The notes below the pieces were generated by a model. The model saw only the letters and a list, made by a program, of their open reading frames with translations, made no database searches and had not been told where the DNA came from. From contig NC_052669.1 in assembly GCF_016802725.1 (NCBI RefSeq), forward strand, positions 17,345,770-17,409,769: a stretch of DNA of 64,000 nt, given 5' to 3'. Below, one piece after another: positions 34,598 to 45,766 of this stretch; the stretch's first letter is position 1, and every line of letters starts with the position of its first letter. The translations under genes and the position numbers were made by a program. This DNA is from Solenopsis invicta (Eukaryota > Arthropoda > Insecta > Hymenoptera > Formicidae).

Positions 34598-35754
34598 TCA
34601 AAACGTAAATGCCCCTCCTTTCCGCAAAGCCAACATTCCGTTCGATTTTTATTCACAAAATTCCCTCTATATCTATTTCCTCTTACAAAGTTATTTTCAC
34701 CTTCATTTTTACCTCGTTTCTCGTCGTTTCCAAAACCACTCTCTTTTTTCCTAAAATCAAAATTATTTCCTTTTCTTTTAAAAGAATTAAAATTACTTCC
34801 CGCTTTTCGTTCAAAATTATTTTCTTGAATAGATTTTATCGTCTTAGCTCTTTCTATCGCCACTTTCAAAGATGTCATTCCTTCTAACTGAAGGGTTCTC
34901 CTCACATACTTATCTGATATTGAAGAAACAAATTGCGCACAAGCAATCTTGTCTCGAACAGAATGTGGGCATTCAGGATATGCAAGCTGAGATAATCTCT
35001 CTATATCCGTTCCAAAGGCAGCAAAATTTTCCCCAAATTTCTGTCTTCTATTCGTAAATTGACAGTAGTAACTCTGTAATGAATGAGTTTCTCCGAATCG
35101 TAATTCTAATTTCGATTTTAATTCTGCGAATTCCAAACTTTCTAAATCTTGTATATTTTCTAATACCGCGCGAGCTTTCCCTCTTAAACATGACACAAGC
35201 ACGGCAGTTTTCATTTCCTGATCCCATCGATTTGCCCGAGCGATAAGGTTAAATTGCGACAAGAATTCGCGCAACGAGGTACTTCCATCGTACGTATCCG
35301 GTTTTAATTTAAACGAAGTTCGTGAAGTTACCCGCTCTCCCGCGATCGCGTCAATTTCACTCTCAAGAGGCATATCATTTTGCACACTCGCATTCCCGAT
35401 TAAATTCGCGGCATTATCATTAGAAAGACTTAGCTGGTTTTCCCGAAGATGCCGAAACTCCTCCTCTCGCTGTCGCAAGAGCGTTGCAAGATCTTCCTGT
35501 TGCCGTAATTGCAACGCGCGCTCCTCACACATTTGCCTCAACTCCTTCAACGTCGTCCGGAGAAGCGTCTCCGCGTTCGATGTTTCACTACTAAAATTCT
35601 CCAATGTCCGTTCAACGACATCCTCTGTCGTTCGTTCGACGGCATCGCCCGAAGACTGCATGCATGGGCGTTCGTCATCTCGTAGAGATTGCTCCGCAAA
35701 CGTTGTAGAACGCGTGCACATCCCCTTTCGTGGGCTCCGTGATATAAAAGCCAT
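34567..35754 (-). CDS. gag: gypsy gag
   Basis: 395 codons from the ATG at 35754. An upstream in-frame ATG in the LTR would extend it, but this start lies just after the primer site, as is usual. A coiled-coil-like Glu/Leu/Gln-rich N-terminal part is followed by a retrotransposon gag core (FKLKPDTYDGSTSLREFLSQF...), an Arg/Lys/Asn-rich stretch and a single CCHC zinc knuckle CWLCGKEGHLRFEC at the end. Gag forms the particle that packages element RNA. The frame is open throughout. Confidence 0.9.
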   Translation of the reverse strand: MAFISRSPRKGMCTRSTTFAEQSLRDDERPCMQSSGDAVERTTEDVVERTLENFSSETSNAETLLRTTLKELRQMCEERALQLRQQEDLATLLRQREEEFRHLRENQLSLSNDNAANLIGNASVQNDMPLESEIDAIAGERVTSRTSFKLKPDTYDGSTSLREFLSQFNLIARANRWDQEMKTAVLVSCLRGKARAVLENIQDLESLEFAELKSKLELRFGETHSLQSYYCQFTNRRQKFGENFAAFGTDIERLSQLAYPECPHSVRDKIACAQFVSSISDKYVRRTLQLEGMTSLKVAIERAKTIKSIQENNFERKAGSNFNSFKRKGNNFDFRKKESGFGNDEKRGKNEGENNFVRGNRYRGNFVNKNRTECWLCGKEGHLRFECPGKSENSE

Positions 35755-35770
35755 TGCTCGTCGTTCAAAT

Positions 35771-35784
35771 CGGACGAGCCCCCA
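35771..35784 (-). promoter_or_regulatory. Primer binding site, tRNA-Pro type
   Basis: On the minus strand TGGGGGCTCGTCCG starts three bases after the 5' LTR. It is complementary to the 3' end of tRNA-Pro including CCA. 14 bases match what I recall of that tRNA. Confidence 0.75.
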
Positions 35785-35787
35785 AAT

Positions 35788-36019
35788 TGTTACGTCCGAC
35801 GATGGCACAAGGCACTCACGCGCACTCACGCACAATAAATAATTGAGCAGATTCTTTAAAAGAAACTGAGACGTTTATTAGAACACGTCTGTCACCGAAA
35901 CGAGGCTCCAGACGTCAGCAACATAACAACAACCGTCATCAACGAGCGACCGTCAACTCATTACTATCGATTACATAAATTATACGGTGACACATTACAA
36001 ATATCGCACGACCGTAACA
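35788..36019 (-). repeat. gypsy 5' LTR (minus sense)
   Basis: Same 232 bp as the other LTR apart from two changes, each CG in one copy and CA in the other, the pattern of deamination at CpG. Confidence 0.95.
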
Positions 36020-36318
36020 TTATAGTTATCACTTTCGGTTTGCAGGGCAGTCCGACACTTTCTTCTGCCAGATTCGTTTACCTATTTCGTGCGAAAACGC
36101 GCCGAATAAACTTAATTTTGTCAAAATTGGAAGTGGTGGGGGGTCTTTTCATATTTGATCAAAATTGATTTTTATTTTCCTAAACAGCGTTCAAGCAAAT
36201 GATATTTACCTAGAAAAATAGCATTTGAACACAAATAAATAAATTATTCGACAAGGCAGATAGCATGTGCCTAGTCAGATACTATTTTTCTAAAATTGCT
36301 ATTTGCCTACTATATATA
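36020..36318. repeat. Right arm of the older palindromic element
   Basis: 36035-36165 is the inverse of 29910-30010. The rest up to the next element is AT-rich. Confidence 0.55.
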
Positions 36319-37854
36319 CAGGGTCCGCCATTTAAATCCGGACAAATTTAAATTTGACATTTCCGAATTATATTAGAATGCAGCAGTAGATGCTACATGA
36401 TCTAAAGGTAAGTTAGAGACGTGGATAAGACATTAATATCTTCAAAATGGCCCAATTGTTCAGGTCGACGTCGGAATATAACCGAAGAGCGGCAGTTATT
36501 GAAGGTGTCCGCGCCGGAAAGACGCCAAGCAAATTATCAAGTTCTTTGGATATCCGAGATCGACGGTACAATATTGTCCAGAGGTACGCGGCTTCGGAAG
36601 AATCCGAAGTGGGCTCCTGGATTCCGGAACTCGTTCAAAAAACACAAGAACCCATTTTGAAGGAACTTCGCTCGCAGAATTAACGGCCATCTTGGGGGTG
36701 AGCGACACCACTGTTCGTCGGATTGTTTGAAAGGACCTTAGATACAAGTCCTACGTCCTCAACAAGACGGCGCACCTGCTCATACGAGTCACTTGATGCA
36801 AAACTGACTATCGGACAATGTCGACATAATTTGGTGGAAGGATTTCTGGCCTCCGAATAGTCTCGAATGTCCCAATTTAAATCCTTTCGACTACTACGTG
36901 TGGGGCAAAGTCGAAAGGATTACTAACAAAGACAGACATCCTAATGTGGCCTCCTTTCAGACCGCTATTAAAACGACATTCATGAAAATGGACCGGGCGA
37001 AATTGCAGACAGCATGCTCGCGCTTTTGGAACAAGATCGAAACGATGATTGAGGCGCAAGGCGGCTACATTGAATAAAAAGTCTCAGAAAAGGTCGCTTA
37101 AGGTGGTTCGAAAGTAAACTAAAAGACTAGCCACATAAATAAAACTTTGGGAGGTTGTTCTTTAATATATAATAAACCATCTCTTAAAATTTGAGACCCT
37201 GTTGCCATGTAAATTATTGCAAACAAGCAATATAAAAAATCACTTTTTAACATAGCTCTTATGGGAGGTTATTCAATTCTTAACGGAAATGATATGATAT
37301 CTTTTAAGAAAAACTAGAGATGTTAATAAAAAACTGATTACTGAAAGATGAAATCACAAGCTTTCCAGTGGTATATGAAAGGTTGTGTGTTGCCATGGAT
37401 TTGTAAGAAAATTTAATTGAGAAAGTGATGATGCATGCGTGTCACAGAAGTAAAATGGTTAAGAGGTTATAGACGCCAGCGGGAAGACGGCGAGTCGGCT
37501 GCTAGATCTACACTATCTTCACAGTACTTGCGCACTGACGCGAAAGAAGATGGGTCCTGCGATCAAGACAACATTAATCAATCGACCTTTTATAAGTATT
37601 ATAAATTTATAAACTACTTATAAAAATCAATAGGAACATTATCAATATTAATAATTTTTATTTAGATAAGATGTTTAGGAAAAATCATAATATATTTTAT
37701 CAAGTTTTATGTGAGTTGTATTATTGACTAACGATGTCACTTTAGCCACCTTAACTTAACTATAAAATAATTTATTTGTACTTTTACATATTTTCTGTAA
37801 TAAACGACTTTTCGCAAAAAAAATTTCATGTCCGGATTTAAGTGGTGGACCCTG
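36319..37854 (+). mobile_element. Tc1/mariner-type element, internally deleted
   Basis: Inverted ends CAGGGTCCGCCATTTAAATCCGGACA and its mirror at 37828-37854 (one or two mismatches), TA on both sides. The interior holds a damaged transposase (36447-37077) and about 700 bp of unrelated AT-rich sequence after it. Confidence 0.8.
36447..37077 (+). pseudogene. mariner-like transposase, catalytic core deleted
   Basis: Starts MAQLFRSTSEYNRRAAVIEG, a helix-turn-helix DNA-binding start, and keeps GVSDTTVRRIV. It then jumps to the end (FDYYVWGKVERITNKDRHPN...IETMIEAQGGYIE, stop at 37075-37077). The stretch that should hold the first catalytic Asp residues is missing, and stops and shifts occur around 36730-36890. 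Not functional. Confidence 0.75.
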
Positions 37855-37860
37855 TATATA

Positions 37861-38288
<428 letters not shown>

Positions 38289-38519
38289 CAACAAGCGTGG
38301 CATAAAATAAAACTTTATTTATTGGTTGTAAATAAAATTATAAATAAAATTATTGTAAATAAATTATAGTTGTAAATAAAATTATAATTTTTAAAAAATT
38401 AAAAATGGCAAAGTATTTTAGAAAATTTAAAATAAAAAGATCTAATTACATCTTTGTAAAGTGCTTTTAAAGCCACAACATTTTTATTTAAAAGATATTT
38501 CAATATTTTTCATTGTTTT

Positions 38520-38720
38520 TGCGATATTCGCTTAGAAACGTAAAAATCGATTTTATTTAAAGAAATATTTCCATCCCTAAAATCGTTTTATGACAACTAA
38601 AAAAAATTGTTTCGTGATTTAAATTCTTATACTTTACATTCTATACTACAAAGTTTCAAATTTTTTTAAATTTTACACTTATTGAATCTGTAAGCAATGA
38701 AATACAGCAATGCCCGCAGA
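38520..38720. repeat. Inverse copy of the repeat at 28040-28260
   Basis: See the entry at 28040. Matching blocks include AGAAACGTAAAAATC and ATTGTTTCGTGATT. Confidence 0.5.
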
Positions 38721-38870
38721 AAGTTAACATTCTATTTTCCAGTGAACAATAATACATATAATGAATAGACGTCAATTCAATGTCGATTTGATCGAAATCA
38801 ATTTCTTTATGTTTCGTTATCATTTATAACTGGATTAAGCAATATGTATTTATAACTTATATTAGGGTAC

Positions 38871-39392
38871 CCATAATGTCGTTTTTTTACTGCACAAAAT
38901 TTGATAATTATACAGAATGCAACTTACGTTCTAATTTCGATAAAATTAGGCTTATTCGACGCGTTTTGAAATGAAAGAATTTAGCAGAAGTAATTTCAGC
39001 TCGGCCTCGCATAGAGAGATATAAATCGTTAAAGTTGATGACTAAAGATTGAAATCACCGTTCCTAAATTTTTTAAACCAACACTGACATGGTCTAAGGC
39101 ACCAGATAAACAACATTAATAAAGCATTTGTGGCATTAGTAGCATTGTTATGCATTTGAAACTCATAAAGCATCAAATGTCTAATATATGAAACTTATCA
39201 ACACTTTACTCTTCCATTCTTATAGAGTACATACATCTAATTTTCTTCAAAATTTAACAATAAACAGATTAAATATTAATATATTTGACTAAATATGAGT
39301 TATATTGTATTAAGTTAAATTATTGTAAGTAGATGGCAATGTTTTTAGAATTTGATAAAAACGACATTACTTAATTATGGGTACCCCTAATA
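38871..39392. mobile_element. TA-flanked MITE with GGGTACCCATAAT ends
   Basis: TTAGGGTACCCATAATGTCGTTTTT at the left is mirrored by AACGACATTACTTAATTATGGGTACCCCTAA at the right. The interior shares the ATAAAATTAGGCTTATTCGACGCG block with the arms around gypsy. No coding. Confidence 0.65.
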
Positions 39393-39796
39393 TATATAAA
39401 TATATAGAGTGTAAATACATACATAGTGTATATTATAAAATACAAGACAAGAATCCAAATCGAAAGGTCCCAAGTCATATTTTAATTTAAGTTTTCTGTT
39501 CGTAATTATACAGTATTAAAGTTTAAAAGTCAGCGTCCGTTTATAAACGGAAAGCAAGAGTGAAAAGTAACCGCTATTCTCTCATCCCTGCTTTTCGTCT
39601 ATATACGGGCGCTGATTTGCAAATTTTAATACCATAAAACAAACAGAAAGCTCAGATCAAAAAATGATTTGGAACTTTTCTATTTGGATTTTTGTTTATA
39701 TTTTGTGGTATATACCATATACGTTGTTTTAGCTACACCCTATATATTTCTAATAGATATATTATAACTAATGTATTATGTTTTTTACACATAAAG

Positions 39797-39887
39797 ATTT
39801 GCCAGTCTCATTGAAGCAACGTTTAGCCCAATGTTTCTTGTAGTAGCGGGTTTCAACATGGTCATCATAAGCATGACAGGTGTCACG
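39797..39887 (+). CDS. Odorant receptor, exon 6
   Basis: 30 codons plus a joining base: FASLIEATFSPMFLVVAGFNMVIISMTGVT, a polar start followed by membrane segment 5. It joins exon 5 to give HKRALR-FASLIE. The acceptor is ACATAAAG and the donor ACG before GTATGT, phase 0. It is separated from exon 5 by 12.0 kb, but phase and content fit exactly. Confidence 0.85.
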
Positions 39888-39916
39888 GTATGTCAGGTTT
39901 ATTCATTTAAAAATAA

Positions 39917-40233
39917 TAATAATACTATTGTATTTAATAATAACTAATCGCAAACAAACCTGTTCGAACATGTTTTCTTCGGTTATTTTTTATATAAGAC
40001 TACTCACAAAAAAGTTTCACTCATACACAATGTTACTCCCACAAACCCCAACAAAACTTTGCTGCCGTGCAATTCGATTTCTAATTGACCAAAAAAATTG
40101 ATCAATCGAAAGAAGAGATTTCAAACTTTTTTTACCCTCTAGTCCAAACCTCCTATCTCATTCCGTCTTCGCACTGCAAACGCGTGAAACTTTATATGAG
40201 GTCTCTCATACCCACTTGTGTGTTTAAGGATTA
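39917..40233. mobile_element. Truncated copy of the 18343-19278 piggyBac-type MITE
   Basis: The block CTCACAAAAAAGTTTCACTCA...AACAAAACTTTGCTGCCGTG...TTGATCAATC to GTGTGTTTAAGGATTAA parallels 19060-19282. Only the right part is present. Confidence 0.6.
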
Positions 40234-41569
40234 AAAAAAAACTGTTTATAATAATTTTTTGGCTTAAATAATAACTAATTAAAATAATCTCTTTGGCTTA
40301 AAAAATAACTATTTAAAATAATTTCTTTGCTGCAGTAAGCATTATGTAACGTTCACTATGAGGTTGTTAAGTCGCAAGTCTTATGCTCGAAATGCTAATG
40401 GTTCATGCATCTCACTACATGATATAACTTTACATACTGATAAAAACGTAGTGCATACTAATAAAATAACCAGTAATCATTCTAGAATGTCCAAATAGAC
40501 TAACGAATTTAACGCAAATTATCAATAAGATATCATAGTATCTCGCTACCCCACACGTATTTCATGACCTCCGTCTTTCCTCTAGTAACAATTAATGTTA
40601 AGAAAGGCATATAAATTTAAAATTAAAATATTAATTTTTAACTATATCTATGGATTTTTTGGATCTGAAAAAATGTTTTGATCGATTGAACACATTTGTA
40701 TGATTGACTTTATGGGATCTTCAATTGTAGATCAAATCACATTAAACCTTTCTTTATCACCGTATAGTTTGATTGCATTATGCAATATGTTTAAGCGGAA
40801 CGCTTCAAAAATCCACCTCTAAAGTCGTTTGAATCTGAATAATGTAGATTCAAATAAGTTTTTTACTAATATTTGACTATTTTAGCGGAAAAACAATTTC
40901 ATTTATAAAAAACGCATTTTTATTCTAAAAGTAAAGTAACTGTTGATTGCATCTACTTTGAATAAAAAAATCATGAGTATAACAATAACAAAATAATTTT
41001 TTACAAAATATATAACCAATATTTACCAATATTTACCAATATATAACCAATAAAATTAATATTTTATTACTTTAAAGTGTTGAGATATTTTTAATTAATT
41101 TTTAACAAAAAAATAAGAACAAGATTTTTGATAAATATTAATAAAAGTGCAGTCACGATTGATCTTGATCTTAACATATAGGGTGACCCAGAAAATCTGC
41201 CTATACCTTTATGGGTTGATAGAGCAAGTAAAACTGAAAAATAAAGTCCTTTAACATTTTTCATTATTCACAATAGTTACCAAAATAAAAATTATTAACA
41301 CAATGATAGTAAGAAAGCCTTCTTCGGTCGCAGCTAGATCTTAGTGCTAATATTTATTTGTGTGATTTTATATACTTCTCCGAATTCAACCAGAATGTGC
41401 GCCGAATTAATTTTGGTCGTAACACAGCATGTCGAATAAGAATTAGTAATATCACAATTTATATTAAATTAATTAATTTAATATAATAATTGATGCTGAT
41501 TTGCATCTATATACCCAATCCACTCTGAAAAAACTGTAAGAAATTTATTGCGAAAAGTAACACCCTACC

Positions 41570-41640
41570 CAGGGTTCGAACCTGGCACCTCCGGAATCTC
41601 CGGTCCCGGTGTCTTACCACCTCGACCACTGGGGCACAGT
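41570..41640 (-). repeat. tRNA-like block (long variable arm type)
   Basis: On the minus strand CCCCAGTGGTCGAGGTGGTAAG is followed by GCCAGGTTCGAACCCTGG, giving A- and B-box matches and a perfect T-arm-like stem (CCAGG / CCTGG). A partial inverse copy is at 41775-41825. It probably derives from a tRNA with a long variable arm; acceptor pairing is poor. Confidence 0.45.
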
Positions 41641-42219
41641 GATATTTTTCGCAATATTCGTATATGAGTGACAACGCATTTAAGGCGCGTGATTCAAATT
41701 ATAAATATGTTATTAAACTGATAGTGTAACAACACAATAATAGTAAGAAAGCCTTCTTCGGTCACAGCTAGAGCTTAGGGACCGGAGATTCCGGAGGTGC
41801 CAGGTTCGAACCCTGAGTGAGGTGTTATTTTTCGCAATAAATTTCTTACAGTTTTTTCAGGGGGAAATGGGTATATAGATGCAAATCAGCATCAATTATT
41901 ATATTAAATTAATTAATTTAATATAAATAGTGATATTAATTCTTATTCGACATGCTGTGTTACGCCCGAAATTAATTCGGCGCACATTTTGGTTGAATTC
42001 GGAGAAGTATATAAAATCACACGAATAAATATAAGCACTAACAAGGGCACCACACACAACCCGGGTCACCGATTTTAATGAAACTTTACAGTTATGTAGT
42101 ATTAGTATAGAAGTACTAAATGCTAAACGGAGACGATGCACTACTCAACCGTTGACGTGAAATCGTTGTTTGAATTTCACCATATAGCTTTAATACCGTA
42201 ACATTGAAGGAGTTTGGCA

Positions 42220-42300
42220 AGTAGCAGCGTGGTGTGGCGGACAGCGCGAGCGCCTATAGTTTTGCAGGTCGCGGCCGTCGCGGGTTCGAGTCCACAAGTT
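42220..42300 (+). repeat. tRNA-like block, inverted again at 43168-43250
   Basis: GTGGCGGACAGCGCGAGCGCC and later CGTCGCGGGTTCGAGTCC give A- and B-box-like sequences with an anticodon-like TTTTGCAGG. The exact inverse in the other palindrome arm differs by a few bases. I do not call it a working tRNA. Confidence 0.4.
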
Positions 42301-42446
42301 TTTTTTTTTTTTCTTTTACCCAGTACTCTTATTGTTACAATATATATATATAATAAAATATATAATAAATAATACACAGATATAGATATAATAATACGCA
42401 AAATATCTTCTCTGCATTCGAACTTTTGTTAGTTTACTTTATATAC

Positions 42447-42450
<4 letters not shown>

Positions 42451-42478
<28 letters not shown>
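42451..42478. repeat. (TA)n microsatellite
   Basis: TA run in the left palindrome arm. Its counterpart in the right arm (42961-43012) is longer, so the two arms have drifted in copy number. Confidence 0.9.
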
Positions 42479-42481
<3 letters not shown>

Positions 42482-42584
42482 ATAGATTTATATGGATGGC
42501 GAGATATTTATATGATATATTTGATTGTGAGAGTTAATATGCATATTTATTTATGTGTAAGTACAAAAACAATTACAAATGAAT

Positions 42585-42710
42585 TTATTCGTCGTCTTGC
42601 TCTGTAATTTTGCACACTTTCGGGTGATAATAATCATAAAAACAAGTAAAACATAAAACTGATTTACACCACGAACATTTTATAAATCCAATTTTTTCGC
42701 AAGCACATTT
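42585..42710 (-). pseudogene. Cys-rich C-terminal remnant, possibly of a transposase
   Basis: The minus frame reads KCACEKIGFIKCSWCKSVLC and FTCFYDYYHPKVCKITEQDDE, then a stop: repeated CxxC and CxC pairs plus His, like a zinc-binding tail. Such Cys-rich tails occur at the C-terminus of piggyBac-type transposases, but I cannot assign this one. The last 20 or so residues recur on the + strand at 42780-42852 in the opposite palindrome arm. Confidence 0.35.
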
Positions 42711-42952
42711 TTTTTTCAATAATGCATAAAAGACATAAAAGACATAAAAGACATAAAAGACATTCTTAAAACTAGCTGTGAATTTTATTACTTGTTTTTG
42801 TAATTATTATGACCCGAAAGTGTGCAAAATTACAGAGCAAGACGACGAATAAATTCATTTGTAATTGTTTTTGTACTTACACATAAATAAATATGCATAT
42901 TAACTCTCACAATCAAATATATCATATAAATATCTCGCCATCTATATAAATC

Positions 42953-42960
<8 letters not shown>

Positions 42961-43012
<52 letters not shown>
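42961..43012. repeat. (TA)n microsatellite
   Basis: Counterpart of the TA run at 42451-42478. Confidence 0.9.
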
Positions 43013-43017
<5 letters not shown>

Positions 43018-43633
43018 GTATATAAAGTAAACTAACAAAAGTTTGAATGCAGAGAAGATTTTTTGCGTATTATTATATCTATATCTGTGTATTATTTATT
43101 ATATATTTTATTATATATATATATTGTAACAATAAGAGTACTGGGTAAAAGAAAAGAAAAAAAAACTTGTGGACTCGAACCCGCGACGGCTGCGACCTGC
43201 AAAACTATAGGCGCTCGCGCTGTCCGCCACACCACGCTGCTACTTGCCAAACTCCTTCAATGTTACGGTATTAAAGCTATATGGTGAAATTCAAACAACG
43301 ATTTCACGTCAACGGTTGAGTAGTGCATCGTCTCCGTTTAGCATTTAGTACTTCTATACTAATACTACATAACTGTAAAGTTTCATCAAAATCGGTGACC
43401 CGGGTTGTGTGTGGTGCCCTTGTAAGATCTAGCTGCGACCGAAGAAGGCTTTCTTATTATCATTGTGTTGTTACACTATCGGTCCAATAACATATTTGTA
43501 ATAAAAATTATTAAAGTTCGAGACACGTACGTGCGCGGCATTGCGTGTGCAGCCGAACGCCAGCGCGCTGGTTGGTAGACAATGGTGTGCTGCTTCTCTC
43601 TCCTTACCGCGCCGCTACCCGCGACTGCCACTA

Positions 43634-45382
43634 CCCACGTAACACAAGGACGTCCTTTAGACGTCCAATGGACGTCGCGGTCGGACATGTCTTGACGTCC
43701 AGATGACATACTAATTGTGTCTTGTAGACGTCTAGGAAACATCCTTCGGACGTACAATGTACCGCCTTCTGACGTCAAATGGACGTCGTTAAGACGTCTC
43801 AGCAGGACATAAAAAGGACTTTTATGGACGTTGTTTGGACATTATTTTATATTGCGCGATTAGGACTTTATTTAGTAAAAAATGATATTTATTAGTAAAA
43901 GTAGTATTAACCCTGCCGAAAATGTGCGATTAAAATCGATTAAAAAAAAAAGTAATCCAAATCAATCGAGATTTCTGCACCGAAAATATGGTGCAAAGAC
44001 AGATTGAAAATATTATAAAATCGGAACCCAGATAGATTTATTAAAACAGAATACATTAATATAAAATGTTATAAATGTTTAATTTACAAAAAAATATTTC
44101 TTGTATCCTTTTCGTTGAAAAATACTAAAAAAAGATTAAATTTGAATTAAATATTTAATTTTTGTACAAGATTAAATAACAATACAAATTGTTATTTACA
44201 TGTAAAAATTATAAAAAATTATGTGGAACAGCGTTCCACACACACATTTGAAAAGACTGAGCGAGTATTCGTCTCGAGGTTACAACAAACAGCTCCTAAA
44301 AGTCTTACTGAAGTTATGAGCTAGGGAGTCGGCCGCGGTGGCGCCTCGATATAACGCCCGTGGCCGCATTCGACTCACGAGAAGATCTCTCGCGGCGTGG
44401 CCGCCTAGCGGTGGTGCCAGCACTCACTTGTTAAATTCATTTCAATCCGAAATTGCAGAATTTCATAAATTATAATTAAATCGAATTTTAATGTATACAT
44501 GTATTTGATTCACAGAATCATGTAAACAGATATGATTCTGTAAATCAAATATATATATACCTTTTATTATACCTGCTAGATGTATAATTACTTTCTTTAT
44601 ATTTTAAGTTTACGTTCCAAAACGTTTTTTCCAAGAAAAATTTTACTTGATATAATATACGTTATTATTTATTTATATTTTGAGTAGGATTTTCCTCACA
44701 AATAAAATAGCCATTAAATAGCATATTAAATTAATCGTTATAGTATTATACATATGTATTAAATATTACATAATTTAAATATTATATATAATGAAATATT
44801 AAATATTAACGAATAATATATTTTATTAAAAAGCTATATACTGTATATTAAAGCTTCTCATATTATCAAAATTTGTAGTTTATGTTTATATATGGTTAAA
44901 TATATCTTTTGTTAAATATTTTTTAACACGAAAAATTATCTTTATAATTTTATAATTTATAAAATTCTTGTGTTATAATAATAATGATAATGATGATAAT
45001 AATAAAAATACTCAACTTTGTTGACATATATGTATATAACGGACCTTTTCGGAACGTACCACCAATATCTGCTAGACATTTAAAGGACGTCCTTAGAACA
45101 TCTTCAAAATGTCTTATTTAATATAAAGAACAACGCAATTTTCGAATGTATATTTATTATGTATGTTGGAAACATGTTTAATATACATAATATGTTAAAT
45201 ATTACGAATCATCCCAAATATGTCTTGCGGATGTCCTACAAACGTCATACTGCAGCTATGATAAACCAGGATGTCCTTCGGACGTCTTTGGAACGTCCTA
45301 TGGACGTACGAGATACTATGACATTACAAGGACTTTTGTGGACATGTATTGGACGTCCGGGGACGTCCATGTGTTGTGTGGG
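43634..45382. mobile_element. TA-flanked element with GGACGTCC arrays at both ends
   Basis: The ends CCCACGTAACACAAGGACGTCC and, in inverse, CCCACACAACACATGGACGTCC match at 19 of 22 positions. TA occurs at 43632-43633 and 45383-45384. The outer about 230 bp on the left and 320 bp on the right contain about ten and nine GACGT-type motifs. The interior 43870-45050 is AT-rich without a frame. Confidence 0.75.
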
Positions 45383-45766
45383 TAGCTTTAATAATTTTTA
45401 TTTTGGTAACTATTATGAATAATAAAAAATGGTAAAGGACTTTTCTTCTCAGTTTCATTTGCTCTATCAACCCATGAAACTATAAGCAGATTTTCTGGGT
45501 CACCCTGTATATGATCGTTAAGATCATATTCCCTAAACGGGAATAGTGGAAGAACTAGTTCGCATAATGATCCTTGATACGTTAATTCTTCCAATATCTC
45601 CGATAAATTTACTATATTTAGTGCAATCATGCAAACAACACAAAAAAAGTTAACATTTTTATACTAATCAATTACTTCTTATTTTCTCTTTTTTTAGTTT
45701 CTTTTTTCTAGATAATATATATTTATAATATATAATAATATAATATAATATATATACAGGGTGTCA

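Larger units (their letters stand above)
30177..36019 (-). mobile_element. Ty3/gypsy LTR retrotransposon, nearly intact
   Basis: A 5843-bp element on the minus strand with two 232-bp LTRs (30177-30408, 35788-36019), TG...CA ends, a 4-bp target duplication TTAT on both sides, a primer binding site matching tRNA-Pro, gag, pol and a polypurine tract. The LTRs differ at only two positions, so the insertion is young. There is no env-like frame. It lies in intron 5 of the receptor, antisense to it, inside an older palindromic element. Confidence 0.95.
41299..43499. mobile_element. Complex inverted-repeat insertion with 15-bp target duplication
   Basis: Flanked by AATAAAAATTATTAA at 41284-41298 and 43500-43514. 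Inside are two successive palindromes (arms 41340-41625 / 41770-42045, and 42045-42480 / 42960-43424), tRNA-like blocks and a TATA-like GTATATAAAATCACA. The end CTAGCTGCGACCGAAGAAGGC... is shared with the 223-bp insertion at 48452-48674, which has a 12-bp duplication. Duplication size and mixed inverted repeats suggest a retroelement such as a Penelope-like one, unproven. Confidence 0.6.
41179..45507. mobile_element. TA-flanked element hosting two later insertions
   Basis: The outer inverted ends (AGGGTGACCCAGAAAATCTGCC...TGGGTTGATAGAGCAA...AAGTCCTTTA) match over about 120 bp at 41179-41298 and 45385-45507, and TA lies on both sides. The original centre appears to be the GC-rich stretch 43515-43633, which resembles the related copy at 45767-46020. 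Two younger elements (41299-43499 and 43634-45382) account for most of its length. Confidence 0.75.
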
